Counted from the stretch's first letter, positions 17,729-26,505 are shown. The stretch: DNA of 64,000 nt from Cupriavidus sp. YR651 (GCF_900101625.1 NZ_FMYZ01000009.1:143162-207161); one strand, 5' to 3'. Numbers and translations: made by a program. Notes: generated by a model from the sequence alone, not told the origin.

Positions 17729-18370
17729 ATGCACTTCACCCTTGGCGAAATCGCCGTGCCCGATAGCCAGCTTGCCCGCGACATCACCCAACTTGTGCGC
17801 GACACGGAGTCGCCACTGCTGTTTCACCACTCCAGCCGCGTCTACTACTTTGCCGCGCTGGCCGGCAAGCGACGCGGCCTGAAGGTCGACCCGGAACTGC
17901 TCTACGCGGGCACGATGTTCCATGACATGGGACTGACGCCCGCCCATGGCAGCGCCGACAAGCGCTTCGAAGTGGATGGTGCGAATGTTGCCGCCGATTT
18001 CCTGCGCAGCCGCGGAATCGCTCAACAAGACATCGACAAGGTATGGACCGCAATCGCGCTGCACACGACGCCGGGCATCCCGGAGTTCATGGACCCGGTG
18101 GTGGCACTGGTGACGGCCGGTGTGGAAATGGACGTACTGGGTATCCAGTACCACGCGTTCGCGGATGAGGACCGGGAGCGGATCGTGCACGCCCACCCGC
18201 GCACGGAGCATTTCAAGGAGGACATCATCCAGGCCTTCCATGACGGCATCCGTCACAAGCCCGACACCACCTTCGGCAACGTCAAGGCGGATGTGCTGGC
18301 CGACAAGGACCCGCACTTCCACCGGGGCAATTTCTGCAGCGCGATTCGTTGCTCGGCCTGGAAAGGCTGA
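17729..18370 (+). CDS. HD-domain hydrolase
   Basis: A 213-residue metal-dependent HD protein. The signature runs FHHSSRVYYFAAL (His33/His34), LYAGTMFHDMGLTPAHG (His65-Asp66) and a later IALHTTPGI His, so the metal ligands are present. Overall spacing resembles the cyanamide-hydratase-like branch of HD proteins rather than c-di-GMP (HD-GYP) enzymes, but this is by eye. The start is chosen at 17729 because ACAGGAGCAGAC precedes it; the frame stays open upstream without a supported start. The stop (TGATCA) abuts the stop of the convergent receiver gene. Likely controlled by the divergent GlxA-type gene. Confidence 0.8.
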   Translation: MHFTLGEIAVPDSQLARDITQLVRDTESPLLFHHSSRVYYFAALAGKRRGLKVDPELLYAGTMFHDMGLTPAHGSADKRFEVDGANVAADFLRSRGIAQQDIDKVWTAIALHTTPGIPEFMDPVVALVTAGVEMDVLGIQYHAFADEDRERIVHAHPRTEHFKEDIIQAFHDGIRHKPDTTFGNVKADVLADKDPHFHRGNFCSAIRCSAWKG

Positions 18371-18808
18371 TCACGGGAGGCGGAGGATCAAGGGCTGGTC
18401 ACAGGTGGAGAGGTAGCGCCGCACCACTGCCCGCAGCGCCTCGAAGCTCACCGGCTTCGACAACACCATGTCGGCGCCGGCCATCAGGCAGGCCAGCCGC
18501 TCCTCCGGGCCGGCGGTCGCCGTGATGACGACGATAGGCAGGCGCTTGATATCCTCGCGGGCCTCCCTGGCCCGGACAGCGCGCGCCAGTTCCAGGCCAT
18601 CCATGCCGGGCAGGCCGACATCCGTCAGCAGCAAGGCCGCTGGTTCGCGCTGGAGGGATTGCCAGGCTGCGACGCCGGTCTGGCAGGTATCGACATGGCA
18701 GCCGCCGATGCCCGCAAGCTGGTCTTCCAGGACCAGCATGCTGACCGGATGGTCTTCGGCAACGACGATGCGTGGCAGCGCGAGAGTGGCAGTAGGATGA
18801 TCGGGCAA
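18371..18808 (-). CDS. stand-alone response-regulator receiver domain
   Basis: A 145-residue single-domain receiver. The acidic pair Glu18-Asp19, phospho-acceptor Asp63 in LLLTDVGLPGMDG, switch Thr96 in VVITATAG and Lys118 in VLSKPV are all present, so it should be phosphorylatable. There is no output domain. The only in-frame start is TTG at 18808; an in-frame stop lies at 18839-18841. It resembles the C-terminal receiver of EvgS/BvgS-type hybrid kinases (VAEDHPVSMLVLEDQL), so it may be a remnant of one or a true CheY-like protein. No kinase is nearby. Stop codons are back to back with the HD gene. Confidence 0.75.
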   Translation of the reverse strand: MPDHPTATLALPRIVVAEDHPVSMLVLEDQLAGIGGCHVDTCQTGVAAWQSLQREPAALLLTDVGLPGMDGLELARAVRAREAREDIKRLPIVVITATAGPEERLACLMAGADMVLSKPVSFEALRAVVRRYLSTCDQPLILRLP

Positions 18809-18996
18809 GGCAGGCGGTGGCGAGCAACGATGCCCCGATCATGCACGAGAGCGCTGCCGGCGGGTTGCGGAAATTTCCGCAAATACCAGCAGGTTCTTCC
18901 GAAAGATGGGGCTGCCCTTTCAGATCGACGCGCCGGGCCAGCGATGCGCCAGTGACGCCCTCGCGATCCCGGCGGTCGCCTGCCCGGCGCGATCGC

Positions 18997-20241
18997 TTAG
19001 CGGGTGGTGAAGGACCAGCTCAGGTTGACCGGCTGGGTTCCCAGCTTGCCGGCCACGGTCACCGAGTAGCGCTGCTTGCTGACCAGCGGCGACTGCGGCG
19101 TGCAGATGGCCAGCCCGCGTGCGTAGCTGGACATTCCGGCAGAACGGCTATCGACCTTGAGGCAGGAGACATTGCGGCCCTGCGCGTCGGTCAGCGTGAA
19201 GGTATCGGCGGTGAACTGCAGGCTGGTATTGATGGCTTGCAGCAGGACCGGATAGCCTATCGTCTTGCCCTCGTAGCCGGGCGCCGGGTTGGGGCTTTCA
19301 TTGTTGACCCAGGTCGGCGGCACGTCGGTCTGGCCATCGAAGGGATAGGCCACCATCAGGTTGTCCGCACCAGCCTTGCTGGCGTCGGCCAGGTCGATGG
19401 TCTGGAAGTAGGTCGCGGCGGTGCCGCTGCCGTTGGGGCCGACGCTCTCGGCATAGCCACTGCCAGCCGACTGGTAGCCGCCCAGCAGCGCAGCGCGGTG
19501 GAAAGGAGCATTGAGCAGATCCACCACCAGGGCATCCTTGGGCGAAAGCGACAGTTGCGCATTGGCGACCGAGGTCCACCTGTTGGCGCCGGCCACCACT
19601 TCGGCAGTGGCATTGGTCGGGTAGACCGCCTGGATGCGCGCGTCAGGCGTGGCACCGGTATAGCCAGGCTTGCCCGACTGTTCGGAGTGGGTCAGCAGGT
19701 TGTTGGCCAGCATATAACTGGTGTGGTTCTGCGCCGCCGTGCCGAGCGCAGTGCGTGCCACCAACGGCGGCAGTCCAACCTGTTCGCGCCGGAAGTTGAC
19801 GTAGCAAAGGCCCGCGGTGCGCGGCTCGCCGAGCACGGTGTAGTTGCCGACGCCGGCACCGCGGGCGGGCAACAGGCTGACCACCGTGGTGTTGGCCGGT
19901 GCCGGCACGCTGCCGCTGACGGTGTAGCACGCGCCCCCAGTGGCGGGCGTGGTCGGCGTGGTCGGCGTGGTCGGCGTTGTAGGCGTTGTAGGCGTCGTCG
20001 GAGTTGTAGGCGTCGTCGGGTTCCTGGAGCCGCCTCGCCTGCTGGTATATGGCTGAGTCGCCGAGCTGCCACCCGAGGCGACTGCCTTGGTGGCACTACC
20101 GTCGCCGTCGCCGTCACCGCCGCAGCCGGCCAGCACGACAGCGGCGCAGGCAGCAATCAGGTGGAGCGTCGGATAGAGGTATGAAGGGCGCGCCGTGCGC
20201 GCTTGAATGGCGGAGTTCGCAAGCAAGGATTTCCCGGGCAT
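18997..20241 (-). CDS. CAP/SCP-domain lipoprotein with Pro-Thr-Thr repeat linker
   Basis: A predicted lipoprotein of 414 residues from ATG 20241. The signal helix LHLIAACAAVVLAGC ends at Cys40. A Gly/Asp-rich spacer and about eight Pro-Thr-Thr repeats form an extended linker, then a CAP (SCP/PR1-like) domain follows: CYVNFRREQVGLPPLV, AQNHTSYMLANNLLTHSEQSGKPGYTG, and LLNAPFHRAALLGG with the characteristic paired His residues. The C-terminal 120 residues look like an Ig-like fold (YSVTVAGKLGTQPVNLSWSF). A start 32 codons upstream (20337) is open but places the signal helix too far in. Secreted CAP proteins bind lipids or act as hydrolases; the role here is unknown. Confidence 0.82.
   Translation of the reverse strand: MPGKSLLANSAIQARTARPSYLYPTLHLIAACAAVVLAGCGGDGDGDGSATKAVASGGSSATQPYTSRRGGSRNPTTPTTPTTPTTPTTPTTPTTPTTPATGGACYTVSGSVPAPANTTVVSLLPARGAGVGNYTVLGEPRTAGLCYVNFRREQVGLPPLVARTALGTAAQNHTSYMLANNLLTHSEQSGKPGYTGATPDARIQAVYPTNATAEVVAGANRWTSVANAQLSLSPKDALVVDLLNAPFHRAALLGGYQSAGSGYAESVGPNGSGTAATYFQTIDLADASKAGADNLMVAYPFDGQTDVPPTWVNNESPNPAPGYEGKTIGYPVLLQAINTSLQFTADTFTLTDAQGRNVSCLKVDSRSAGMSSYARGLAICTPQSPLVSKQRYSVTVAGKLGTQPVNLSWSFTTR
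19943..20020 (-). repeat. degenerate 9-bp tandem repeat encoding Pro-Thr-Thr
   Basis: About eight 9-bp units, read on the + strand as GTCGGCGTG or GTAGGCGTT variants, encode repeated Pro-Thr-Thr on the minus strand. The unit is a multiple of three, so copy changes preserve the frame. It forms the linker between lipid anchor and CAP domain. Confidence 0.85.
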
Positions 20242-20700
20242 CAGTCTGCAGGTAAGTTGACGAAGATGGAGGGGAACTGCCCAGGCATCCGCCCGCACAG
20301 GCAGACGCCGGATGGGTGCGGGCGCGACGGCTTGCAATGGCAGAAATGGCGCCCGGGCTGAACCGGTCGGGCACGATCTTATGAGGCAGCGCCTTGCAGC
20401 GTCCAGCTTGCTAACAATGGCTTACGTGTGACCCGCCGGCGGAGCACTTGGCGGTGTGGGGGCTGATGCTTCGATGGCAGAGTTCGGCCAGACTCCGCCA
20501 TTCCCTGTTTCGTCGCAAATGTCTCCCGTGGGGTGAGAAACGGACGCTCCCCCTGGACTGTCCGTTTCAGATTCACGCTGCTGCTGGTGCGTTACCGTGT
20601 GACGCTGAGCAACAGCCTTGCGAATAAGCTTCTGCTTCAATGACAGCAAACCGAGCCGACAGCAACCGATTGGTTTCTGTCAAGTGCCCTGGACAACCGG
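20242..20700. other. 459-bp region between the CAP lipoprotein and RHS immunity genes
   Basis: Contains the upstream region of the CAP lipoprotein gene and the region downstream of the presumed immunity gene. A perfect 9-bp inverted repeat, GAAACGGAC at 20537-20545 and GTCCGTTTC at 20560-20568 with a 14-nt loop, could act as a transcript end for the leftward RHS operon, but no long U-tract follows. A 75-codon open frame on the minus strand (20422-20649, TTG start) has no recognisable features. Confidence 0.5.
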
Positions 20701-21237
20701 CTAACTGCTAAGCATCGGGTTGAGTCGCATCGCTGTGATGAAGGCCAACATGTTGGCCAAGAGAATATCCGTGGCCAAGAGCGAAGCCATCGCGGCGTCG
20801 AGGCTATCCGAGTTCACTAGTTGGTTCTGAACAATACGGACTGCGCCAGCCCAACTCTTCACCCAGTTGGCAGCCTCACCTTCCATGACCAGGACTTTCC
20901 CAATCCCCCTGGTTAAAACTGAGACAACCTCCACTGGCAGACTTTCGAACATTGCAGCAATACTGCAGTCGGCAGGCCACGATGAATGAATCAAATAAGT
21001 TGTATCCCTGTCATCGTGGCTCTCTGCTGAGCCGAGTATGACGAGCAAGTCGACCTCAATCGGATCAAGGAGACTAGACAACGGCTCCAACGCGCGTGTC
21101 CATTGCTCAATTTCCTGGACAACTTCGTTTACGTAGGAAACGCGATTGCGAAGTGCAGTCAGGTGCGCCTCAGAGAGCTGAAGAGGGGGCGCTAACAGGT
21201 ACTCAGTCAGCACCGTTGGTAGGTTGTCCAGAGCCAT
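20701..21237 (-). CDS. probable immunity protein for the adjacent RHS toxin
   Basis: A 178-residue acidic, Leu-rich protein with no signal peptide and no domain I recognise (LLVILGSAESHDDRDTTYLIHSSW, VVSVLTRGIGKVLVMEGEAANWVK). It starts 3 nt after the RHS stop codon on the same strand. That is the classic position of the immunity gene protecting the producer from the RHS C-terminal toxin. Base composition is lower in GC than the rest of the window, like the RHS gene. The function is inferred from position only. Confidence 0.6.
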   Translation of the reverse strand: MALDNLPTVLTEYLLAPPLQLSEAHLTALRNRVSYVNEVVQEIEQWTRALEPLSSLLDPIEVDLLVILGSAESHDDRDTTYLIHSSWPADCSIAAMFESLPVEVVSVLTRGIGKVLVMEGEAANWVKSWAGAVRIVQNQLVNSDSLDAAMASLLATDILLANMLAFITAMRLNPMLSS

Positions 21238-21240
21238 GTG

Positions 21241-23973
21241 TCAGTAACGAATCGGCACATCCACATTTGCCGCCCGTTCCCACTCGGGGAGTTCGGGTGG
21301 AAGAGTCTTGCAGTATAACTTTACGCGCCCAATAGCCTCCTTCAGTCCACTTTGGAGCTGAATAACAGCATCGTAATGTCCTCTCGTAGGCGTTGGCGAA
21401 TTCAGGTATTGCGGCAGCCTCTTATTTACCAGTTTGTGGTAGCGCGATTGCGCATTCTGGCGCGCAACGGTACATCGTGGATCCTCATTGCAGGTCAGTG
21501 GCTTGACGATTCGGGTCGCGAGTTCGCGCAGGGAGCTTGCCCCGTCATCAATCGTACTGGCCATCGCGTTCCATCCCTCATTCATCAACTGGAGGATGGC
21601 GTTAGGGTTCCCTCGACTCCCAAACAGATCGCTCTCCGGCGAGCTTAGATAGGTGGGGGCCTGGCTACTGGACCCTCCGGGGGGGACTGGCCGCGGCGAG
21701 GGCGGTGCTCGCTGAGCGTGAGCTGGTGCAATCCACGCTAAGATCCACGTCACGAGGCGCTTCCACGATGCAGCGAACCAACTAGTCTCTGTGAGGTCTG
21801 TGGATCTGCTCGTTTGATCAACAGTTACAGAGAATGGCCCGGATATGCCTGACATGCCAGTCGGGACGGGGTCATCCACAATCTCGATCAGGCGGTGCGC
21901 GGAATCATAGGTGTAGTCTCTGTAAAGCGTGCCGTCCGGTCCGCGGACTGCCGTGAGAAATCCAATACGATCGTACTCGTATTTGAGCAAGAATCCGTTG
22001 ACCTCGTAGGAGGTTGGTCTGCCATTGGCATCGTACTGATACCGGATGTGGTCGCCGTCCAGCGTCACTGCCTCTAGCATGCGGCCTGCCGCATCGTACT
22101 GAATGGCTTGGGCTGTCCGACCTGCCGCGTCGTTGATCGTCAGGAGATTGCCGCCGCCGTCATACGTGTACGTCCACTGCCCCACTTTCGTGCCGTCGAC
22201 CCGCTCCGTTGTAGTGGATTTCAAGCCGTTAGGGCCATAGGTCCATTCCGTGCTGGAGACGGGCCCAGCGGGGGTCACGTTGATTCCTTGGCTTCCATTC
22301 GGATCCGTCGTGTCATACCGGACGTAGCCGATCAATCGGCCGCTTGCGTCGTAGCTGAAATACTCAAAGTAACCTGGCTCGGCAACCTTTAGCGGCAATT
22401 TCCAAGTCGGATGCCACTCGGTGGTCGTGGTCTTTGCGTCGGCCGTGCCGTAGCCCTCGATGCGCTGGGTTTCGCGGCCGAGCGCGTCATAGCTGTAGCG
22501 CGTCTCCTGGTCCGCAAAATCCCGCTTACTCGCGACATTCCCCGCCGTATCGTAGGTCACCGACTTGGCGATATCCCCGCACGCCGGACAGGGCGCAGAA
22601 GCGCCGGTCGCGCGCAGCACCTTGCCCTGCAGTTCCGAAGTGAAGGTCCGACTGGCGCCGTCCGCGGTAGTGACCGACGTTTGGCCATTGCCGAGGAAGT
22701 TCAGTTGGAACTTGTCGACGCCGCCGGCATGCTCGGTGCTAATGGCCCGGCCGAGCGAATCGTAGCCGTAGGTCGCGAAGCGAACACCCTTTTCGTCGGT
22801 AATGCCTGTCAGCGCCCACGGGTATTGGGCGTTTTCGTAATGGTACTTGCGCAGCGCGCCATCGGCGTAGGTGACGGTGCTGAGCATGCCGTAGAAGTCA
22901 TAGCCATATTGCAGTACGGTGCCATCGGGCAATGCCGCACTAGAAATCCGACCTCGCGAGTCATACGTAAAGCGGATCGTTTGTCCGAAATTGTTGCGCA
23001 CCTCGACCAGGAGGTTCGCATAAGGCGCCACAGTCGTCGGTGTGCTGCTGTCACTGTATTTCAGCGACGTGGTCCAGCCATTGCGCTCCCGGACCAGGAT
23101 CAGCTTGCCGCTGGCATCGTAGTCTTCGGTACGGTCGTTGCTACGGTCCGTGAGGCGCCAGCCCGGTGACGTGCCTCCAGCGTCAGATACGGCGACTAGC
23201 TGGTCGCCCTTGCCATCCGTCGCGGTCCAGATGCCGCTGCTGAGCGCGAAGGTCGTCGAGGTAGCGTCTCTGCGCAGCGCGGCCAGGCTCGATGTCGCAC
23301 TGTAGTACCTGGAAAGATCCAGCCGGCGTTGCCACTCGTGCATCCAGAGCGTGCCGAAGCCGTCGCTGGGTGCGACGAGGTAGCTTGATCGATAGGTACG
23401 CACGAGGGACAACGGCTGCGGACCCGCACCAACATAGTCGGTGTCCTGTTGTTGCTTGATGCCGGAGCCGACAAGACACGGATTGCCAACACGACAGGTC
23501 TTCTCGACGAGCTGGTTAAGGGGAATCGACGATGATGGGTAATTGGCGACATTTCCCTGTATGGATATGCGCGGCGGCGGTGGCGTATATATTCCTACAT
23601 TGTAAATATCATTTATCGGATCATTTAAGTTGTGGCAGCCTTGAATAGTACTAGCCCACCAATAATTGGAAGGAACTCCCGGTGGCGGAGCGCCAAGGTA
23701 TCCGCCCGCATAGTAAGCCACGACTGGCCAATCAGTGTCTGGATAATAATATGCTGCCTTGATTATCTTCCCCGCCGGGACATCAGCGCAGGTCAAGTTT
23801 TGATTTGAAGAGCTTTGCGCCCCGGCTGGCGCAAGGTAAAGCGACAGTAAGCCCAGAAAAATACCGAGCAGGATGCTGATTACTTTCCTCTGAAGAAAGA
23901 CAGGTGACTGGCTAGAGAGAGGAAACAATTGTTGCGCTTTGGCGGCGCCCTTCCCCGAAATAGATAAACGCAT
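21241..23973 (-). CDS. RHS-repeat (YD-repeat) protein with Sec signal and unique C-terminal domain
   Basis: A 910-residue polymorphic-toxin-like protein. An N-terminal Sec signal helix (VISILLGIFLGLLSLYLAP, about 31-49) ends near AGAQ. DUF6531-like sequence (GSGIKQQQDTDYVGAGPQPLSLVRTYRSS) and about 15 YD repeats (for example YDSRGRISSAALPDGTVLQYGYD) occupy residues 170-715. Residues 732-754 form a second hydrophobic stretch ending APAHAQ. The last 135 residues form a unique tail with Cys pairs and a WERAANVDVP motif. The usual end of an RHS shell, the PxxxxxxDPxGL self-cleavage motif, is not visible. GGGAAGGG lies 8 nt before the ATG. Lower GC than its flanks suggests horizontal transfer. Confidence 0.82.
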   Translation of the reverse strand: MRLSISGKGAAKAQQLFPLSSQSPVFLQRKVISILLGIFLGLLSLYLAPAGAQSSSNQNLTCADVPAGKIIKAAYYYPDTDWPVVAYYAGGYLGAPPPGVPSNYWWASTIQGCHNLNDPINDIYNVGIYTPPPPRISIQGNVANYPSSSIPLNQLVEKTCRVGNPCLVGSGIKQQQDTDYVGAGPQPLSLVRTYRSSYLVAPSDGFGTLWMHEWQRRLDLSRYYSATSSLAALRRDATSTTFALSSGIWTATDGKGDQLVAVSDAGGTSPGWRLTDRSNDRTEDYDASGKLILVRERNGWTTSLKYSDSSTPTTVAPYANLLVEVRNNFGQTIRFTYDSRGRISSAALPDGTVLQYGYDFYGMLSTVTYADGALRKYHYENAQYPWALTGITDEKGVRFATYGYDSLGRAISTEHAGGVDKFQLNFLGNGQTSVTTADGASRTFTSELQGKVLRATGASAPCPACGDIAKSVTYDTAGNVASKRDFADQETRYSYDALGRETQRIEGYGTADAKTTTTEWHPTWKLPLKVAEPGYFEYFSYDASGRLIGYVRYDTTDPNGSQGINVTPAGPVSSTEWTYGPNGLKSTTTERVDGTKVGQWTYTYDGGGNLLTINDAAGRTAQAIQYDAAGRMLEAVTLDGDHIRYQYDANGRPTSYEVNGFLLKYEYDRIGFLTAVRGPDGTLYRDYTYDSAHRLIEIVDDPVPTGMSGISGPFSVTVDQTSRSTDLTETSWFAASWKRLVTWILAWIAPAHAQRAPPSPRPVPPGGSSSQAPTYLSSPESDLFGSRGNPNAILQLMNEGWNAMASTIDDGASSLRELATRIVKPLTCNEDPRCTVARQNAQSRYHKLVNKRLPQYLNSPTPTRGHYDAVIQLQSGLKEAIGRVKLYCKTLPPELPEWERAANVDVPIRY

Positions 23974-24396
23974 GCTTCGACCCTTCCCGCTATGCGCTGG
24001 CTGCCAAGGCGCCGCGCTGTGGTTTGGACCGAGTCTAAACGGAGCGGCGATATCCGATGTATCGCGTAGTGCACATTAGATATAAACCAAATTGAACTCC
24101 GGCACGCACTTTGGGTGTCAAGGGCCGATTGAGGCGACGCCACCCTGCGCTGGTCTCACGCGCCTCTGGCCAGCCCCACCGCCCTGCGGAACCCCACCGA
24201 TAGCATCGAACCTATCAAACCACACGCCCTTGTCGGCATCTCGAAATAGCCCGCCCTGCGACATCTGCGTGAGCACTAGTCAGTATCCGAGCGGCCGCAT
24301 TGCGTCAGACTGCTGTCGTCGCTGGCACGGCGCTCGAGCGCCGCAACCGGCTCGTTCTCCGACCCTCAGTCACCCCGCCCATCCGCGATAAACGCC
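23974..24396. other. intergenic region upstream of the RHS gene
   Basis: The part nearest the RHS start (23974-24100) is AT-rich, with a stretch around 24070-24090 (ATTAGATATAAACC on the + strand) that could hold the leftward RHS promoter. The remainder up to the terminator at 24397 has no gene I can support on either strand. Confidence 0.45.
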
Positions 24397-24418
24397 AAAA
24401 AGCCCGCTCGAAGCGGGC
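24397..24418 (-). terminator. intrinsic terminator of the leftward catabolic operon
   Basis: Read on the minus strand, GCCCGCT, loop TCG, AGCGGGC and then TTTTT: a 7-bp GC stem with a 3-nt loop and U-tract. It lies 69 nt after the stop of the D-2-hydroxyacid dehydrogenase gene, the last gene of the leftward cluster. Confidence 0.85.
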
Positions 24419-24486
24419 CACCGTAGGTACCTTGTGCCGGTCAGCAGTGCGCGGAGATGTGTCGCCCCGCCCCGCCGCTGGCCACC

Positions 24487-25503
24487 CTATGCGACCGCGT
24501 TGCGCAGCGCCTCGCCCCGTACCCAGCGGCTCAGGTTGTCCAGGAAGATGTCGACCACGCGCGCGGCGTTGCCGTCTGAGAATCCGGCGCTGTGCGGCGT
24601 GGCGATGACGTTGGGCAGCGCCCAGACTGGCGAGTCCGCAGGCAGCGGCTCGTGGGCGAACACGTCGAGGTAGGCGCCTGCCAGCCTGCCGTCACGCAGT
24701 GCGTCGACCAGTGCGGGCTCGTCGACCACTTCTCCGCGCGCCACGTTCACCAGCCGCGCCCCTGCGGGCAGGCTGGCCAGCGCGGCGGCATTCACCAGTC
24801 CGCGCGTCTGGTCGGTCAGCGGGCAGGCCAGGATCAGCCAGTCGGTGCGCGGCAACGCCGTCGCCAGCGACTCGAACGTGATGGTCTCGTAGCCATCGCC
24901 GGCGGGCGTCGCGCGCTGGCGCACCACCACCACCGACATCCCGAACAGCGTCAGCACCGCGCCCAGCTGCTGTCCGATCGGACCCCAGCCGACGATGGTG
25001 GCCGTCTGGCCGTGCAGGTCGCGTGGCAGCCCGGTGCCGATCAACGGCGCCCAGCGATGTTCCCGCTGGGCATCGAGCATCTGCGGAAAATGCCGCGCGA
25101 GCGCCAGGAGCCCTGCCAGTGCGGTCTGGGCCACGACCCCGGCGTTGGCGCCCGACGATGTGGTCACCGTCACGCCGCGCTGCCGCAGCTGACCGAATAC
25201 CGCGCGATCAGCGCCTGCGGAATGGGTATGGGCCCACTGCAGCGACGGCGCTTCGAGCATCGCAGTATAGAAACGCCGGGTGGCCGGCAGGATTTCGTGC
25301 TTGGTGGAAAGCCCGGTGACATCGCGCGAGACGAACGCGATATCCGCATCGACACCATGCGGATCGTCCGTGGCAGGCGGCAACACCGGCTCCCACGCGC
25401 GCGCGCCCAGCGCTGCGCCAATCGCCTCGCGGTTATGGCGCAGCGACGCCTCGGACAGCAGGACGCGCAGCGGCGCGTCGGATACGGATTCAGGCTTTCC
25501 CAT
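24487..25503 (-). CDS. D-2-hydroxyacid dehydrogenase (NAD-dependent)
   Basis: A 338-residue member of the D-isomer-specific 2-hydroxyacid dehydrogenase family, reducing 2-oxoacids to D-2-hydroxyacids or the reverse. The nucleotide motif is GWGPIGQQL; catalytic Arg lies in NVARGEVVD, Glu in DVFAHEPLP and His in ATPHSAG, all conserved. The substrate-binding N-terminus is atypical, so the substrate is not assigned. It starts 9 nt after the Bug receptor gene and is followed by a hairpin terminator, so it closes the operon and probably processes an intermediate of the imported compound. Confidence 0.85.
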   Translation of the reverse strand: MGKPESVSDAPLRVLLSEASLRHNREAIGAALGARAWEPVLPPATDDPHGVDADIAFVSRDVTGLSTKHEILPATRRFYTAMLEAPSLQWAHTHSAGADRAVFGQLRQRGVTVTTSSGANAGVVAQTALAGLLALARHFPQMLDAQREHRWAPLIGTGLPRDLHGQTATIVGWGPIGQQLGAVLTLFGMSVVVVRQRATPAGDGYETITFESLATALPRTDWLILACPLTDQTRGLVNAAALASLPAGARLVNVARGEVVDEPALVDALRDGRLAGAYLDVFAHEPLPADSPVWALPNVIATPHSAGFSDGNAARVVDIFLDNLSRWVRGEALRNAVA

Positions 25504-25512
25504 GTTCCTCGC

Positions 25513-26505
25513 TCAATCGACGGTGGCGCCGGAGGCCTTCACCACACTCTTCCATTTGACGTATTCCTTGCGCGTGAACTGGCCGAACTGCTCGGCCGAT
25601 CCGCCCACGGGGTCCGCCCCCTCGCGGATCATCTGGGCCTGCAGGGACGGCAAGGCATCGTTTACCGCCTGGTTGACCCGGGCGATGACCGTCGGCGGCG
25701 TGCCCTTCGGCGCGAAGATGCCGAACCACGATCCGGCCTCGAAGCCCGGGAAGCCCTTCTCCGCCACGGTCGGCAGGTCCGGCAGCGAGCGCGAGCGCCG
25801 GGCGCTGCTGACCGCCAGCGCGCGCAGCTTGCCGGACTGGATGTGCGAAATCACGGACGGAATCGTCGCGAACATGAACTGTATCCGACCGGACAGCAAA
25901 TCATTGAGCGCATCCGCGCCCTTGTAGGGGATATGGGTGGCCTGCGTGCCGATCCGCTCCGTCAGCATGAAGCCGGACAGGTGCGACGAGGTGCCCACGC
26001 CGGTCGAGCTGTAGTTCAGCTTGCCGGGGTTGGCCTTGGCATAGGCGACGAATTCCTCGAACGACTTCACGGGCAGCGACGGATGCACCACCAGCACGTT
26101 GGGCACGTCGGCGATCTGCACGACCGGCATCAGGTCTGTCAGCGGGTCATAGTTCAGGCGCTTGTAGAGGGTCTGGTTGATCGAGATCGGGCCGACCGAA
26201 TCGACCAGCAGCGTGTAGCCATCCGCCGGCGACCGCACGACGAACTCGGTGCCAATATTGCCACCGGCGCCCGGCCGGTTGTCGACCACGAACGATTGCT
26301 TGAAGCGCTGCGCCAGATGCTGGCTCACGCTGCGCGCCAGCATGTCGGTGGTGCCGCCGGCCGTAAACGCGACGACCACGCGCACCGGCTTGGCCGGATA
26401 CTCTTCGGCGGCATGGGCCGTCGTGGTCAGGGCGATGCCGGCACCGGCAAGGGTCAGGCACATCATGCTTTGGGTCAGCCATCGACCGGGGGCAAATCGA
26501 CGCAT
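25513..26505 (-). CDS. Bug-family tripartite tricarboxylate transporter receptor
   Basis: A 330-residue periplasmic solute-binding protein (TctC/Bug fold). The signal peptide ends near TTAHAAE. YPAKPVRVVVAFTAGGTTDM, the carboxylate-binding loop, then RPGAGGNIGTEFV and YKGADALNDLLSGRIQFMF are signature segments. It presents carboxylates to a TctAB-type membrane pair, but no TctA or TctB gene lies in this window. It is closely similar by eye to the receptor at 39690-40658, with long identical stretches such as GADALNDLL and QFMFATIPSVISHI, and less similar to the one at 27492. It sits 70 nt downstream of the hydrolase gene and 9 nt upstream of the dehydrogenase gene. Confidence 0.9.
   Translation of the reverse strand: MRRFAPGRWLTQSMMCLTLAGAGIALTTTAHAAEEYPAKPVRVVVAFTAGGTTDMLARSVSQHLAQRFKQSFVVDNRPGAGGNIGTEFVVRSPADGYTLLVDSVGPISINQTLYKRLNYDPLTDLMPVVQIADVPNVLVVHPSLPVKSFEEFVAYAKANPGKLNYSSTGVGTSSHLSGFMLTERIGTQATHIPYKGADALNDLLSGRIQFMFATIPSVISHIQSGKLRALAVSSARRSRSLPDLPTVAEKGFPGFEAGSWFGIFAPKGTPPTVIARVNQAVNDALPSLQAQMIREGADPVGGSAEQFGQFTRKEYVKWKSVVKASGATVD

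Noticed and set aside
20422..20649. 75-codon minus-strand open frame (TTG start) between the RHS immunity and CAP lipoprotein genes
   Set aside because: No ribosome site, no recognisable domain, and the region also holds an inverted repeat that better explains the sequence.
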